Shown piece after piece: positions 1-7,195 of a stretch of 13,028 bases of DNA. Numbering within the stretch: the first letter of the stretch is position 1; the number at the start of each line of letters is the position of its first letter. Location of the stretch: the NCBI GenBank assembly GCA_003222855.1, contig QHXH01000019.1:1-13028 (forward strand). Direction: 5' to 3'. The notes beneath the pieces are model-generated. The model saw nothing but the letters and a program-made list of their open reading frames with translations. It was not told the origin of the DNA and searched no databases. This DNA comes from Acidobacteriota bacterium. GTDB taxonomy: Bacteria > Acidobacteriota > Blastocatellia > Pyrinomonadales > Pyrinomonadaceae. The position numbers and the translations under genes are program-made.

Positions 1-2
1 TT

Positions 3-1709
3 GTCGTCGCGAGGTCACACGCGCAGGGCAATGCGCCAGACAATAAGAACTCTTCGGCAGGTGTAATCTCCGGAAAAGTTTCGACCCGCGATGGAGAGGT
101 GATGCCGAACGCGCGCGTTTCCGTCGGCAGGGCGAGCGGTGGAAGCAGTTCTCAGGTTTTGCGAGTCGATAACAACGGTCACTTCGAAACTCAGCCGCTC
201 GAGCCGGGATTATATTTTATTTCAGTCTTTGCTCCCGGTTACACCACTGACACGAATCAGCCGTCGACACTTCCTCCATACTATCGCCCCGGCGATATTT
301 CATCATTCACCTTGATTAAAGGCGGTGTCATCACCGGCACTGTTAAGAATGGGAACGGAGACGCGATCGTCGCGATTCCGGTGAGGGCAATCAGAGTCAA
401 GGATAAGGAGGGCAAGCAGCTTCAGTTCAGCAGTTCGTATCGCGACGGGTTGACCGACGATCGGGGAGTCTACCGACTCTATGGTTTGCCGGCAGGGACA
501 TATCTGGTTTCCGCCGGGGGGCCGTCGCGACCGGGCTTTTCGCCGGCGGGGCCATCGGCCTATGAAACCTACGTCCCAACGTATGCGCCGTCCGCAACGC
601 GCGACACGGCGATGGAAATCCCGCTAAATAATGGCGACGAAGTAACCGCTGACGTGCAGTTTCGCGAGGAGCGAGGTCATGTCATCAGTGGCGCGATCGC
701 GGGCGCCACAAAATATGAAGTCGGTTCGCAGTCCTGGGGCGTAGGAATTTCATTATTCGATTTGCGAAGTCATGCGGATGTCGCAAACGCATCCGCGAAC
801 TCAACCAACAATTTCGCGTTCGCGTTGTACGGTGTGCCCGACGGCGAATATGAACTGTATGCGTCGCAAGGCAGCGCCAGTGGTAACGCGATCGCGTCTT
901 CCGCGAAACAGATCAAAGTTCAAGGCGCCGATATTACTGGAATCAGTGTGGCGTTGGCGCTGGCCGCCTCCATCGAAGGACGCGTGGTCTTCGAGAACGA
1001 TCCAAAAGCTGCTTGCGGAAAGCGGCGCGCATCGACCATGCTGGAGACGCTGGTCTATGCCAGGCGATATGAATCGGCACGAACGGCGAAAGATGCAGCA
1101 ACAGGCGATGTGCCTTACGTATTTCGTAATTCGCTGCGTCAGGCGATCCCCGACGCGAAAGGAATTTTCACGGTGAAGAACCTTCAGCCGGGAACTTATC
1201 GGATCGATCCGCGCGAGCCGGCGTCCGGCTGGTACGTTAAGTCGATCACCGTCGGACCGGCAGCGCGACCTGTGAGCGTCGCTCGCGATGGTGTGACAAT
1301 CAAAAGCGGTGAACCTGCGTCGGGTATTACGATCGCGATTGCGGAAGGCGCGTCGCAACTGCGGGGCAGAATCACAGTTGGTGAAGGCCAATCGCTGTCG
1401 TCCGACGTTCGCCTTTACCTGGTTCCGTTTGAACGCGAAGCCGCTGAGAACGTGCTCAGGTTCTATGAAGCGCGGCCTGAAACCAACGGAAAGTTCACTG
1501 TCGATAACATTAATCCCGGAAAATACTTCATAATCGCGAAGGCAGCAGAACAGAACGAGTACGGCATCGCAAAATCGATTCGCTTTGACGCAGCTTTCCG
1601 CGCCAAAGTCTTACAGGACACACAAGCGCTGAAGAGAGAAATCGCGCTCAAGCCTTGCGAACAAACGTTTGATTACGAACTACCTTTGACCGCTCCAACT
1701 TCCCCATAG
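3..1709 (+). CDS. Secreted protein with tandem carboxypeptidase-regulatory-like modules (5' partial)
   Basis: The reading frame is open from the first complete codon at position 3, so the gene begins left of the window. A GTG at 99 or ATG at 102 would start inside a beta-sandwich module and is not the real start. The first visible residues, including SHAQG, resemble the end of a Sec signal peptide, which suggests an exported protein. 568 residues are visible. At least five modules can be counted by a recurring signature of the type D/N-x-G-x-F/Y...L-x-PG-x-Y-x-I: NNGHFETQPLEPGLY, DRGVYRLYGLPAGTY, NFAFALYGVPDGEY, DAKGIFTVKNLQPGTY and TNGKFTVDNINPGKY. New strands open at about visible residues 21, 109, 226, 323 and 453 (VISGKV, VITGTV, VISGAI, IEGRVV, LRGRIT). 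This fold (CarboxypepD_reg/Cna-B-like) is very common in Acidobacteriota surface and TonB-linked proteins and is structural or adhesive, not catalytic. No peptidase domain is visible. Function unknown. Confidence 0.85.
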   Translation, partial: VVARSHAQGNAPDNKNSSAGVISGKVSTRDGEVMPNARVSVGRASGGSSSQVLRVDNNGHFETQPLEPGLYFISVFAPGYTTDTNQPSTLPPYYRPGDISSFTLIKGGVITGTVKNGNGDAIVAIPVRAIRVKDKEGKQLQFSSSYRDGLTDDRGVYRLYGLPAGTYLVSAGGPSRPGFSPAGPSAYETYVPTYAPSATRDTAMEIPLNNGDEVTADVQFREERGHVISGAIAGATKYEVGSQSWGVGISLFDLRSHADVANASANSTNNFAFALYGVPDGEYELYASQGSASGNAIASSAKQIKVQGADITGISVALALAASIEGRVVFENDPKAACGKRRASTMLETLVYARRYESARTAKDAATGDVPYVFRNSLRQAIPDAKGIFTVKNLQPGTYRIDPREPASGWYVKSITVGPAARPVSVARDGVTIKSGEPASGITIAIAEGASQLRGRITVGEGQSLSSDVRLYLVPFEREAAENVLRFYEARPETNGKFTVDNINPGKYFIIAKAAEQNEYGIAKSIRFDAAFRAKVLQDTQALKREIALKPCEQTFDYELPLTAPTSP

Positions 1710-1895
1710 TAAATCCAATTTCTTGCATCCCGCCGGGCGACATCTATTTCCGGCGCGGCAACATCGAAGCCCGAGCGACTGATCGCGAAACCTCAACCGC
1801 GCCTTCAGCGTAAGAAGAGTTCCGCGTTGCGGTAAGCTGCGAGCGCGCGACGTTTATGATAGATTTTGAAGCTGAAACCGAAAACTGAAACTCAA
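1710..1895. other. Intergenic region upstream of the M16 pair
   Basis: This is a 186-bp gap. Just after the upstream stop there is a 6-bp perfect stem, CGCCGG (1731-1736) pairing with CCGGCG (1750-1755) across a 13-nt loop; it could be part of a terminator but no T-run follows. A TATGAT hexamer at 1855-1860 matches five of six bases of a sigma-70 -10 box, but no good -35 box lies 16-18 bp before it. The last 30 bp before the ATG are A-rich with repeated GAAAC/GAAAAC units and no Shine-Dalgarno sequence. Confidence 0.4.
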
Positions 1896-3329
1896 ATGAA
1901 ACGATTACTGTTGATTTTCGCGCTTGTTTTTTCTTTAGTCGCGCCGCTGACCGCGCGGCCGGCCGCAATCCAAACCAATCTGCATGCGCGATCGACCGCT
2001 GCTGCTCTTGCGCGAACCAGCGCCGCGACGCCTGCCTCGGAGCTCGCCAGCAAGATGCTGGCGAATGGACTCGAGATCATCGTGCTCGAGGACCATTCGG
2101 TGCCGGTCGTCACGATCGAACTTGCGGTCCGCAACGGTTCATTCACTGAGCCGCCGGAGCTGAACGGCTTGTCGCATCTTTACGAGCACATGTTCTTTAA
2201 AGCCAATCGCGCGATTGAAAATCAGGAAGCCTATCTGCAAAAAATTGGCCAGCTCGGCATCGCTTACAACGGCGAGACCCGCGAAGAAGTCGTCGAATAC
2301 TATTTCAGCACCACGAGTCCAAACCTGCGTCCGGCAATGAACTTCATGCGCGACGCGGTGCGCTATCCTTCTTTTAATGAAAAAGAGTTCGAGCGAGAGC
2401 AGCAGGTGGTAATCGGCGAAATCGATCGCAATGAATCCGACCCCGGATACTATCTGAATAAGGAGATGACCGATCGGCTATTTTACAAATATACAAGCCG
2501 AAAGCAGCCGCTGGGCGATCGCAAGACTGTTTCGACCGCCACGACTGCGATGATGCGTTTGATTCAGGGCCGTTATTACGTGCCCAATAATTCGGCCCTG
2601 GTGATCACTGGTGACGTCCAACCAGCCGACGTTTACAAGATGGCCCAGGACCTTTTTGGCGACTGGCCACGACGCGAGAAAGATCCGTTCGTGGAATTTC
2701 CGCTGGTCGAGCACCCGCCGCTGCAAAAAAGCGAAGGCAATGTCATTAAGCAACCAGTAACTAACGTCTTGATCGAGATCGGATGGCAGGGGCCCTCGAT
2801 TGGAAAAGATGATGCCGCGACTTACGCTGCCGATACTTTTTCTTTCATCATGCAGCAGCCTGATTCGCGCTTCCAACGTAACCTGGTTGATACGGGATTG
2901 GTGAATGGCGTCGCGATCGGCTATTACACACAGCGCAACATTGGCCCGATCAACGTCGTCTTTCAAACGACTCCCGACAAAGCAAAGGCTGCCCTGAAGG
3001 CTGTCTACAACGAGATTTCTCATTTCAATGACAAGGATTATTACACCGACGATCAACTCGAGAGCGCGAAGGGGTTGTTGGAAGCCGACGATCTCTATTC
3101 GCGCGAGAAGTTTGACGAGTACGCAAAGACTCTCGGGTTCTGGTGGTCATCCACCGGCATTGATTACTTCCGCGGCTATCTCGGGAACCTACGGCGAACT
3201 TCGCGCGCCGACATCAGCCGTTATCTGACGACTTATATTCAAGGCAAGCCCCACATCGGACTGGCGTTGATTTCCGAGCAGAATCAACAACAGGCGAAGC
3301 TGACACCGGAAGATTTGATTGGGCAGTAA
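1896..3329 (+). CDS. M16 family zinc peptidase, catalytic subunit (secreted)
   Basis: This is a 477-residue insulinase/pitrilysin-family (M16B-type) metalloprotease. I chose the ATG at 1896 rather than the in-frame TTG at 1866 because it begins a clean Sec signal peptide (MKRLLLIFALVFSLVAPLTA), giving a periplasmic product. The inverted zinc motif HLYEH is at residues 94-98, with the third zinc ligand expected at Glu175 in the segment VVIGEIDR. The 77-residue spacing from the motif Glu97 fits the family, so the subunit should be catalytic. The C-terminal half (about 225-477) is the second M16 domain. There the usual R/Y pair of the LREKRGLAY-like segment is missing: residues 325-340 read SRFQRNLVDTGLVNGV. 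The next gene has the opposite arrangement, so the two likely form a heterodimer that degrades peptides in the periplasm. No ribosome site is obvious. Confidence 0.9.
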   Translation: MKRLLLIFALVFSLVAPLTARPAAIQTNLHARSTAAALARTSAATPASELASKMLANGLEIIVLEDHSVPVVTIELAVRNGSFTEPPELNGLSHLYEHMFFKANRAIENQEAYLQKIGQLGIAYNGETREEVVEYYFSTTSPNLRPAMNFMRDAVRYPSFNEKEFEREQQVVIGEIDRNESDPGYYLNKEMTDRLFYKYTSRKQPLGDRKTVSTATTAMMRLIQGRYYVPNNSALVITGDVQPADVYKMAQDLFGDWPRREKDPFVEFPLVEHPPLQKSEGNVIKQPVTNVLIEIGWQGPSIGKDDAATYAADTFSFIMQQPDSRFQRNLVDTGLVNGVAIGYYTQRNIGPINVVFQTTPDKAKAALKAVYNEISHFNDKDYYTDDQLESAKGLLEADDLYSREKFDEYAKTLGFWWSSTGIDYFRGYLGNLRRTSRADISRYLTTYIQGKPHIGLALISEQNQQQAKLTPEDLIGQ

Positions 3330-3334
3330 CTATT

Positions 3335-3473
3335 TATCATTTGTCATTTGACATTTTCCATTTGTCATTTGACGAACGATTTCTTGGACGGTCATCGTCC
3401 GTAATTAATTGATTGAGGCGTTAGAAAGAGAAATTGAAAATGAGAAATGACAAATGTCAAATGAGAAATGATA
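3335..3473. repeat. Long imperfect inverted repeat made of ATTTGTCATTTGAC-like units
   Basis: The left arm (3335-3370) and the right arm (3438-3473) are reverse complements at 32 of 36 positions by my alignment. Each arm is built from repeats of a 7-11 nt unit (CATTTGTCATTTG / CAAATGACAAATG). The 67-nt loop contains a second small hairpin, GGACG-gtcat-CGTCC (3386-3400). The left arm begins 5 bp after the stop of the first M16 gene. The right arm is in frame with the second M16 gene and would encode the low-complexity stretch MRNDKCQMRND if translation began upstream. It could act as a terminator or RNA hairpin between the two genes, or be a dispersed (MITE- or REP-like) repeat. The sequence alone does not decide. 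Confidence 0.75.
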
Positions 3474-3490
3474 GATCGCTCTCAATTCGG

Positions 3491-4861
3491 ATGAAGTGTT
3501 TGTGGTTTACACTTTGCCTGCTCGCTTGCACATCAGTAGCCTTCGCCCAAACACCGACATCGCCACCGGCACAAACTCCGGCGCCGCCCGATTTCCAAAG
3601 CGTCATTGCTCGCCAGGCGTCGCTGGTTTCCGAGTTCGACGTCAACGGCCTAAAGGTTTTGGTCAAGCGTCGCGAAGGCAGCCAGACAGTCGCGGTCCAA
3701 CTTTACATTCGCGGCGGCGTTGAGAACGTCACGGCGACAAACGCGGGCGTGGAAGCCTTCATGCTTAATGTCGCCAGCGAAGCCAGCCTGAGTTACCCGC
3801 GTGACCGCATGCGCAAAGAGCTGGCGCGCATGGGCACCGTGATCGGCGAAAGCGTCAACTATGATTATTCAGCGTTGGCGATGGCGGCAACGCGCGCGAA
3901 CTTCGATAAGTCATTTGACATCTTCGCGGACGTCGCAATGAATCCGGCGTTCACCAAAGAAGATGTTGACCTGGTCAAGACTCGTTTGATTGCAAGCCTC
4001 AGTGGTGAAACCGACGAGCCCGACCCTTACCTGCAACGCCTCCAGGAAAAAGTCGCGTACGCTGGTCATCCTTACCTGAATCGCCCCGAAGGAACTGCGG
4101 AAACAATCAGCCGCCTGACGGCCGAAGATCTGCGTGCGTATCACAAGGGAATCATGCAAACATCTCGGCTGTTGCTCGTGATTGTCGGCGATCTTGACCC
4201 GGCGCAGCTCAAGCCACGCATAGCGGCGACGTTCGGCAAACTTCCCCGCGGCGAGTACAAGACACCGGTCCTGCCGCAGCTCGCCTTTAACGCATCGTCC
4301 GTCGAGGTCACCAGTCGCGAATTGCCGACGAATTACATCCAGGGATTGTTTACCGCGCCGCCGATTATTTCGCCGGACATCTATCCAATGTACGTCGCGT
4401 CTTCGCTCCTGCGCGATCGCGTCTTCGAAGAAGTTCGCGTAAAACGCAATTTGTCTTACGCGCCGGATGCGTTTTTGAGAACCCAGGCGGCGAACATCGG
4501 CGGAATTTATGTCACTGCTGTCGATGCAAATCAGGCGGTGCGAGTGATGCTGAACGAAATTACTCGGCTGCAACGCGAGCCCGTGAGCAAAGACGATATC
4601 ACTGCAGTGATCGCGCAATTCCTGACAACGTATTACATCGGCCAGGAAACAAACGCCGCGCAAGCTGCAAGCATGGCCCAATACGAGTTAATTGGTGGCG
4701 GCTGGCGCAACTCGCTGCAGTTTCTCGAGAAGCTGCGCGCCGTGGCGCCCGCGGACGTGCAGCGCGTGTCGCAGAAATACATGCGCAACATTCGCTTCGT
4801 GGTGCTTGGCAATCCGTCGCAGATCGATAAGAGCGCCTTTATGGGTCAGGTGGGAAACTGA
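3491..4861 (+). CDS. M16 family peptidase-like protein, non-catalytic subunit (secreted)
   Basis: This is a 456-residue paralogue and partner of the preceding M16 peptidase. The frame is open back to a TTG at 3434 and an ATG at 3440, but those starts would add a leader encoded by the inverted repeat. The ATG at 3491 begins a good Sec signal peptide (MKCLWFTLCLLACTSVAFAQ, likely cut after AFA), so I prefer it, although no strong Shine-Dalgarno precedes it. A Pro/Thr-rich linker follows (about 21-33). Where active M16 enzymes have HxxEH, this protein has GVEAFMLN (86-93), with no histidines, so it cannot bind catalytic zinc in the usual way. It keeps the substrate-binding R/Y pair: Arg316 and Tyr323 in RVKRNLSY. 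This matches the known bacterial pattern of a catalytic plus a non-catalytic M16B subunit. The 161-bp gap to the first gene allows co-transcription through the inverted repeat. Confidence 0.88.
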   Translation: MKCLWFTLCLLACTSVAFAQTPTSPPAQTPAPPDFQSVIARQASLVSEFDVNGLKVLVKRREGSQTVAVQLYIRGGVENVTATNAGVEAFMLNVASEASLSYPRDRMRKELARMGTVIGESVNYDYSALAMAATRANFDKSFDIFADVAMNPAFTKEDVDLVKTRLIASLSGETDEPDPYLQRLQEKVAYAGHPYLNRPEGTAETISRLTAEDLRAYHKGIMQTSRLLLVIVGDLDPAQLKPRIAATFGKLPRGEYKTPVLPQLAFNASSVEVTSRELPTNYIQGLFTAPPIISPDIYPMYVASSLLRDRVFEEVRVKRNLSYAPDAFLRTQAANIGGIYVTAVDANQAVRVMLNEITRLQREPVSKDDITAVIAQFLTTYYIGQETNAAQAASMAQYELIGGGWRNSLQFLEKLRAVAPADVQRVSQKYMRNIRFVVLGNPSQIDKSAFMGQVGN

Positions 4862-4878
4862 GTTGTCGGTTTGGAGTT

Positions 4879-4892
4879 CCGCCTTTAGGCGG
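4879..4892. terminator. Small hairpin CCGCC-TTTA-GGCGG in convergent junction
   Basis: A perfect 5-bp GC stem with a TTTA tetraloop lies 17 bp after the stop of the second M16 gene, in the gap between convergent genes. No T-run follows on either strand, so termination is only a possibility. It directly precedes the larger inverted repeat at 4899-4974 and may be part of the same repeated element. Confidence 0.4.
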
Positions 4893-4898
4893 CCGTGT

Positions 4899-4974
4899 CA
4901 GAACCCCGAGCGATAGCGAAGGGATCGACACTCACGTTGAACTCGTGATCCGGTCGCTACCGCTCCCGGTTCTG
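4899..4974. repeat. REP-like 28-nt inverted repeat at convergent gene ends
   Basis: The left arm (4899-4926, beginning CAGAACCCCGAGCGATAGCG) and the right arm (4947-4974, ending CTACCGCTCCCGGTTCTG) are reverse complements at 23 of 28 positions. A short inner stem, CACG (4933-4936) with CGTG (4944-4947), continues the fold. The right arm overlaps the last five codons and the stop of the larA-type gene on the minus strand, so the C-terminal residues QNRER are encoded by repeat sequence. Position between two convergent genes fits a bidirectional terminator or a dispersed REP-type palindrome. I see no second copy in this window. Confidence 0.65.
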
Positions 4975-6231
4975 AAAATCAGGCAACAACGCCGCGCCCC
5001 GCGGCATGATATAGCCCGTCGCATCCTGCGAAATATTCGCCAAAGCCTCGTTGACCGTGCGTGACTTAGTCATCCGCATCTGGCGCATTAGCTCATCACT
5101 CAATTCAGTGATGATGTGAACCCGAAAGCGCTCGGTTTTAGTTAGCAAGGCCCACGCGGTCTGTCCATTGACTTCGTACTTGTCGCGCAAGCGCATTTCC
5201 AGCGCGCGCGAATCTTTCGCTTCAAACCACTTCATAAAATCAGCACGACCCAATCCATCCTCACATTCAGCCAATAGAATGATTAGGCCGCCATCGACGC
5301 AGGCCGCCGCGGCCATGTCTAGCGCCTTGTGCGCCTGAATCATGTTGATGTCGTACGGCGAGCCGCCACAGCTCACGATTACCACGTCTCGCTTTTCTTT
5401 GATCTTCGCTGAGTGTCCGCTTACATATTCTGCGCACGCGCGGCGGTGCGCTGCGCGCCAATGACCGACAAAAACTTCTTCAGCATGACCGTGCTCGTCA
5501 ACGATTGCGTTGCTTGAAAAAGCAGGATTGATCATCGCCGCGACCCGCTCGCATTCCTCACTGACAGCGTTACCGTCGAGCAACCCCGCGCCCACACCCT
5601 CTCGCCTTCCGCCGCGTTCGAAATCGAGCGCCCGCATATGCGTGGCTTCAATCGTTGCGGCGGAAGCCAGGCCGGGGCAAATCGATTTGCGCCCGCCGGT
5701 AAAACCGGCGAAGTAATGGAAACCAACTGCGCCGGTAATTATGACTTTAGAAAATTCTTTCAGCGCGCGATTTACTTCGACGGGCACGCCCCCTTCCATT
5801 GTTCCGATTTGGATTAATTGCGAAGCGTCGTACGCGTCATGGTCGAGTGTGCGAATGCGTTGCGTTATGAACAAAGTGAGCAGCTCGACCTTCTCATCAG
5901 GCCGGACGGCTCGATGAATTCCGGTCGCGAAAATGATGGCGATGTCGCCTGGTTGAATTCCGTTTTGGATCAGCCGCCGAACCAGGAGGTTGATGATTTG
6001 CGCGCTGCCCGTCGCACGCGTGGCATCAGACACGACGATCAGAACTGTATCGCCGGCGGCAATCAACTCTTCCAAAGGAGGTGATTCGATCGGAGCGTCA
6101 AGTGCGGCGTTAACTTCATTATCCGAGAGCGGATGTGCGGCAGTTTCATTTGGAGCCAGGACGTCGAAGCGCGCGTCGTCGTATTCCAAAGTGTTTGAGC
6201 TTCGTCCGTAGCCGAGTTCGATCGTCGTCAT
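4957..6231 (-). CDS. larA: LarA-type nickel-pincer racemase (lactate racemase family, DUF2088)
   Basis: This is a 424-residue cytoplasmic enzyme of the LarA family, which racemizes or epimerizes alpha-hydroxyacids using a nickel-pincer nucleotide cofactor bound to a lysine. The active-site residues can be placed: SDATR (Asp69, Arg72), ATGIHR (His106), GFHYFAGFTGGRKSICPG (His172 and the cofactor-binding Lys182), THMR (His198) and QAHKAL (Lys302). These correspond well in order and spacing to Lactobacillus plantarum Asp72, Arg75, His108, His174, Lys184, His200 and Lys298. The protein is therefore expected to be active if the cofactor is supplied, but the substrate may not be lactate, since LarA homologues act on several hydroxyacids. 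The cofactor-building genes larB, larC and larE are not in this window. The ATG start at 6231 has no clear Shine-Dalgarno. The gene lies 25 bp after the CDF exporter gene, in the same direction, probably in one operon. The last codons lie in the inverted repeat at 4947-4974. Confidence 0.9.
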   Translation of the reverse strand: MTTIELGYGRSSNTLEYDDARFDVLAPNETAAHPLSDNEVNAALDAPIESPPLEELIAAGDTVLIVVSDATRATGSAQIINLLVRRLIQNGIQPGDIAIIFATGIHRAVRPDEKVELLTLFITQRIRTLDHDAYDASQLIQIGTMEGGVPVEVNRALKEFSKVIITGAVGFHYFAGFTGGRKSICPGLASAATIEATHMRALDFERGGRREGVGAGLLDGNAVSEECERVAAMINPAFSSNAIVDEHGHAEEVFVGHWRAAHRRACAEYVSGHSAKIKEKRDVVIVSCGGSPYDINMIQAHKALDMAAAACVDGGLIILLAECEDGLGRADFMKWFEAKDSRALEMRLRDKYEVNGQTAWALLTKTERFRVHIITELSDELMRQMRMTKSRTVNEALANISQDATGYIMPRGAALLPDFQNRER

Positions 6232-6256
6232 GTTTTTGTCAGGAGTTGTGTATCAG

Positions 6257-7195
6257 TCAGTGACGGTGCTTCAATGCGGTGTTATGTCCTGCTGCCCTCG
6301 CAATGCAGTACATATCGTTGGGATCGCAACCTTCCACTTCAACCTGAACGGTTGAATGTGAAATTCCAAATCGACTTTTCAACTCGTCGTTAACGACGCG
6401 CAGCACATCCTGGCCGCCGCGAATGCTCTGTTCGCCAACCGTGACGTGGCAACTGCACGCAATGATCCCAGAGCCAATGGTCCAGACATGCAGATCATGC
6501 ACCGCCAGCACTCCGGGAACACTGCCAATTGTATGTTCGACCAAATCCATGTCCATTCCTTTCGGAATCGATTCCAGCAGTACGTTCACTGACTCTTGCA
6601 GAATTCCCCACGAGCTAAAGAGAATCAGTAGTCCGATTAGTATTGAAACAATTGGATCAGCAAATGATGCCCCCGTCACCGCGACCGCGATGCCGGCGAT
6701 GACGACGCCTGCCGCGGAAATCGCGTCACCCAACATGTGCAGGTAAGCGCTGCGAACGTTGAGATCGTGGGCCGCCTCTCTTCTCAGCCACAAACTGATC
6801 GAAGTATTCATCGCGATCGCGATCAGCGCCACGGCAATCATGGGCGTGCCATGCACCGGCTGAGGATGGCCGAGCCGATCGGTTGCCTCCCAAAAGATCA
6901 AGAGCGCAATCACAACCAGCGATACGGCATTCACGAGCGCCGCAAAGATCCCGACGCGATGATAACCAAACGTGCGCTGCTGGGTAGAGGGTTTGCGCGC
7001 GATCCAGATGCCGTACCACGACAACACCAGTGCCAAAGCGTCCGCGAAGTTGTGACCGGCGTCCGAAAGCAACGCGAGTGAATGAGCGAAGTAGCCGGCA
7101 ATCGCTTCACCGATCACGAAGGCGACCGTAATAAAAATCGACAGTACGAGACGTTGCCCCGTTGCAGCCGTGCCGTGATCGTGTCCGTGTGTCAC
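6257..7195 (-). CDS. Cation diffusion facilitator (CzcD/ZitB-like) metal efflux protein
   Basis: This is a 312-residue inner-membrane divalent-metal/proton antiporter of the CDF family. The N-terminus is His-rich (THGHDHG), followed by six predicted membrane segments (starting at about residues 15, 40, 82, 118, 158 and 182) and a cytoplasmic C-terminal domain containing VPGVLAVHDLHVWTIGSG (near 235). The transport site is intact: HNFAD in TM2 (His48, Asp52, with Asp45 just before) and HMLGD in TM5 (His153, Asp157). This HD-HD set is typical of Zn(II)/Cd(II) transporters. The start is the GTG at 7195: an in-frame TAG lies three codons upstream and no other start precedes the His-rich segment. 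It is the first gene of a likely two-gene operon with the LarA-type racemase and faces the divergent S9 gene across 176 bp. Zinc is the best guess from the motif; cobalt or nickel cannot be excluded. Confidence 0.92.
   Translation of the reverse strand: MTHGHDHGTAATGQRLVLSIFITVAFVIGEAIAGYFAHSLALLSDAGHNFADALALVLSWYGIWIARKPSTQQRTFGYHRVGIFAALVNAVSLVVIALLIFWEATDRLGHPQPVHGTPMIAVALIAIAMNTSISLWLRREAAHDLNVRSAYLHMLGDAISAAGVVIAGIAVAVTGASFADPIVSILIGLLILFSSWGILQESVNVLLESIPKGMDMDLVEHTIGSVPGVLAVHDLHVWTIGSGIIACSCHVTVGEQSIRGGQDVLRVVNDELKSRFGISHSTVQVEVEGCDPNDMYCIARAAGHNTALKHRH

Noticed and set aside
801..1391. Long open frame on the minus strand within the first gene
   Set aside because: Arg/Ser-rich translation with no recognizable motif, entirely antisense to a well-supported modular protein; a shadow of high-GC codon use.
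2478..3056. 192-codon minus-strand open frame inside the first M16 gene
   Set aside because: Antisense to a conserved M16 domain, no signal or motif of its own.
3335..3473. CRISPR-like repeat array
   Set aside because: The repeat units are short, adjoining and inverted between the two arms, with no unique spacers of regular length and no cas genes.
3491..3540. Lipoprotein signal (LLAC) on the second M16 protein
   Set aside because: The cysteine is only 12 residues from the start and the preceding residues fit a lipobox poorly; the AFA-Q site downstream is a better ordinary signal-peptide cleavage site.
3911..4681. 256-codon minus-strand open frame inside the second M16 gene
   Set aside because: Long but antisense to the R/Y-containing M16 domain; composition (Arg, Cys, His scattered) is typical of shadow frames.
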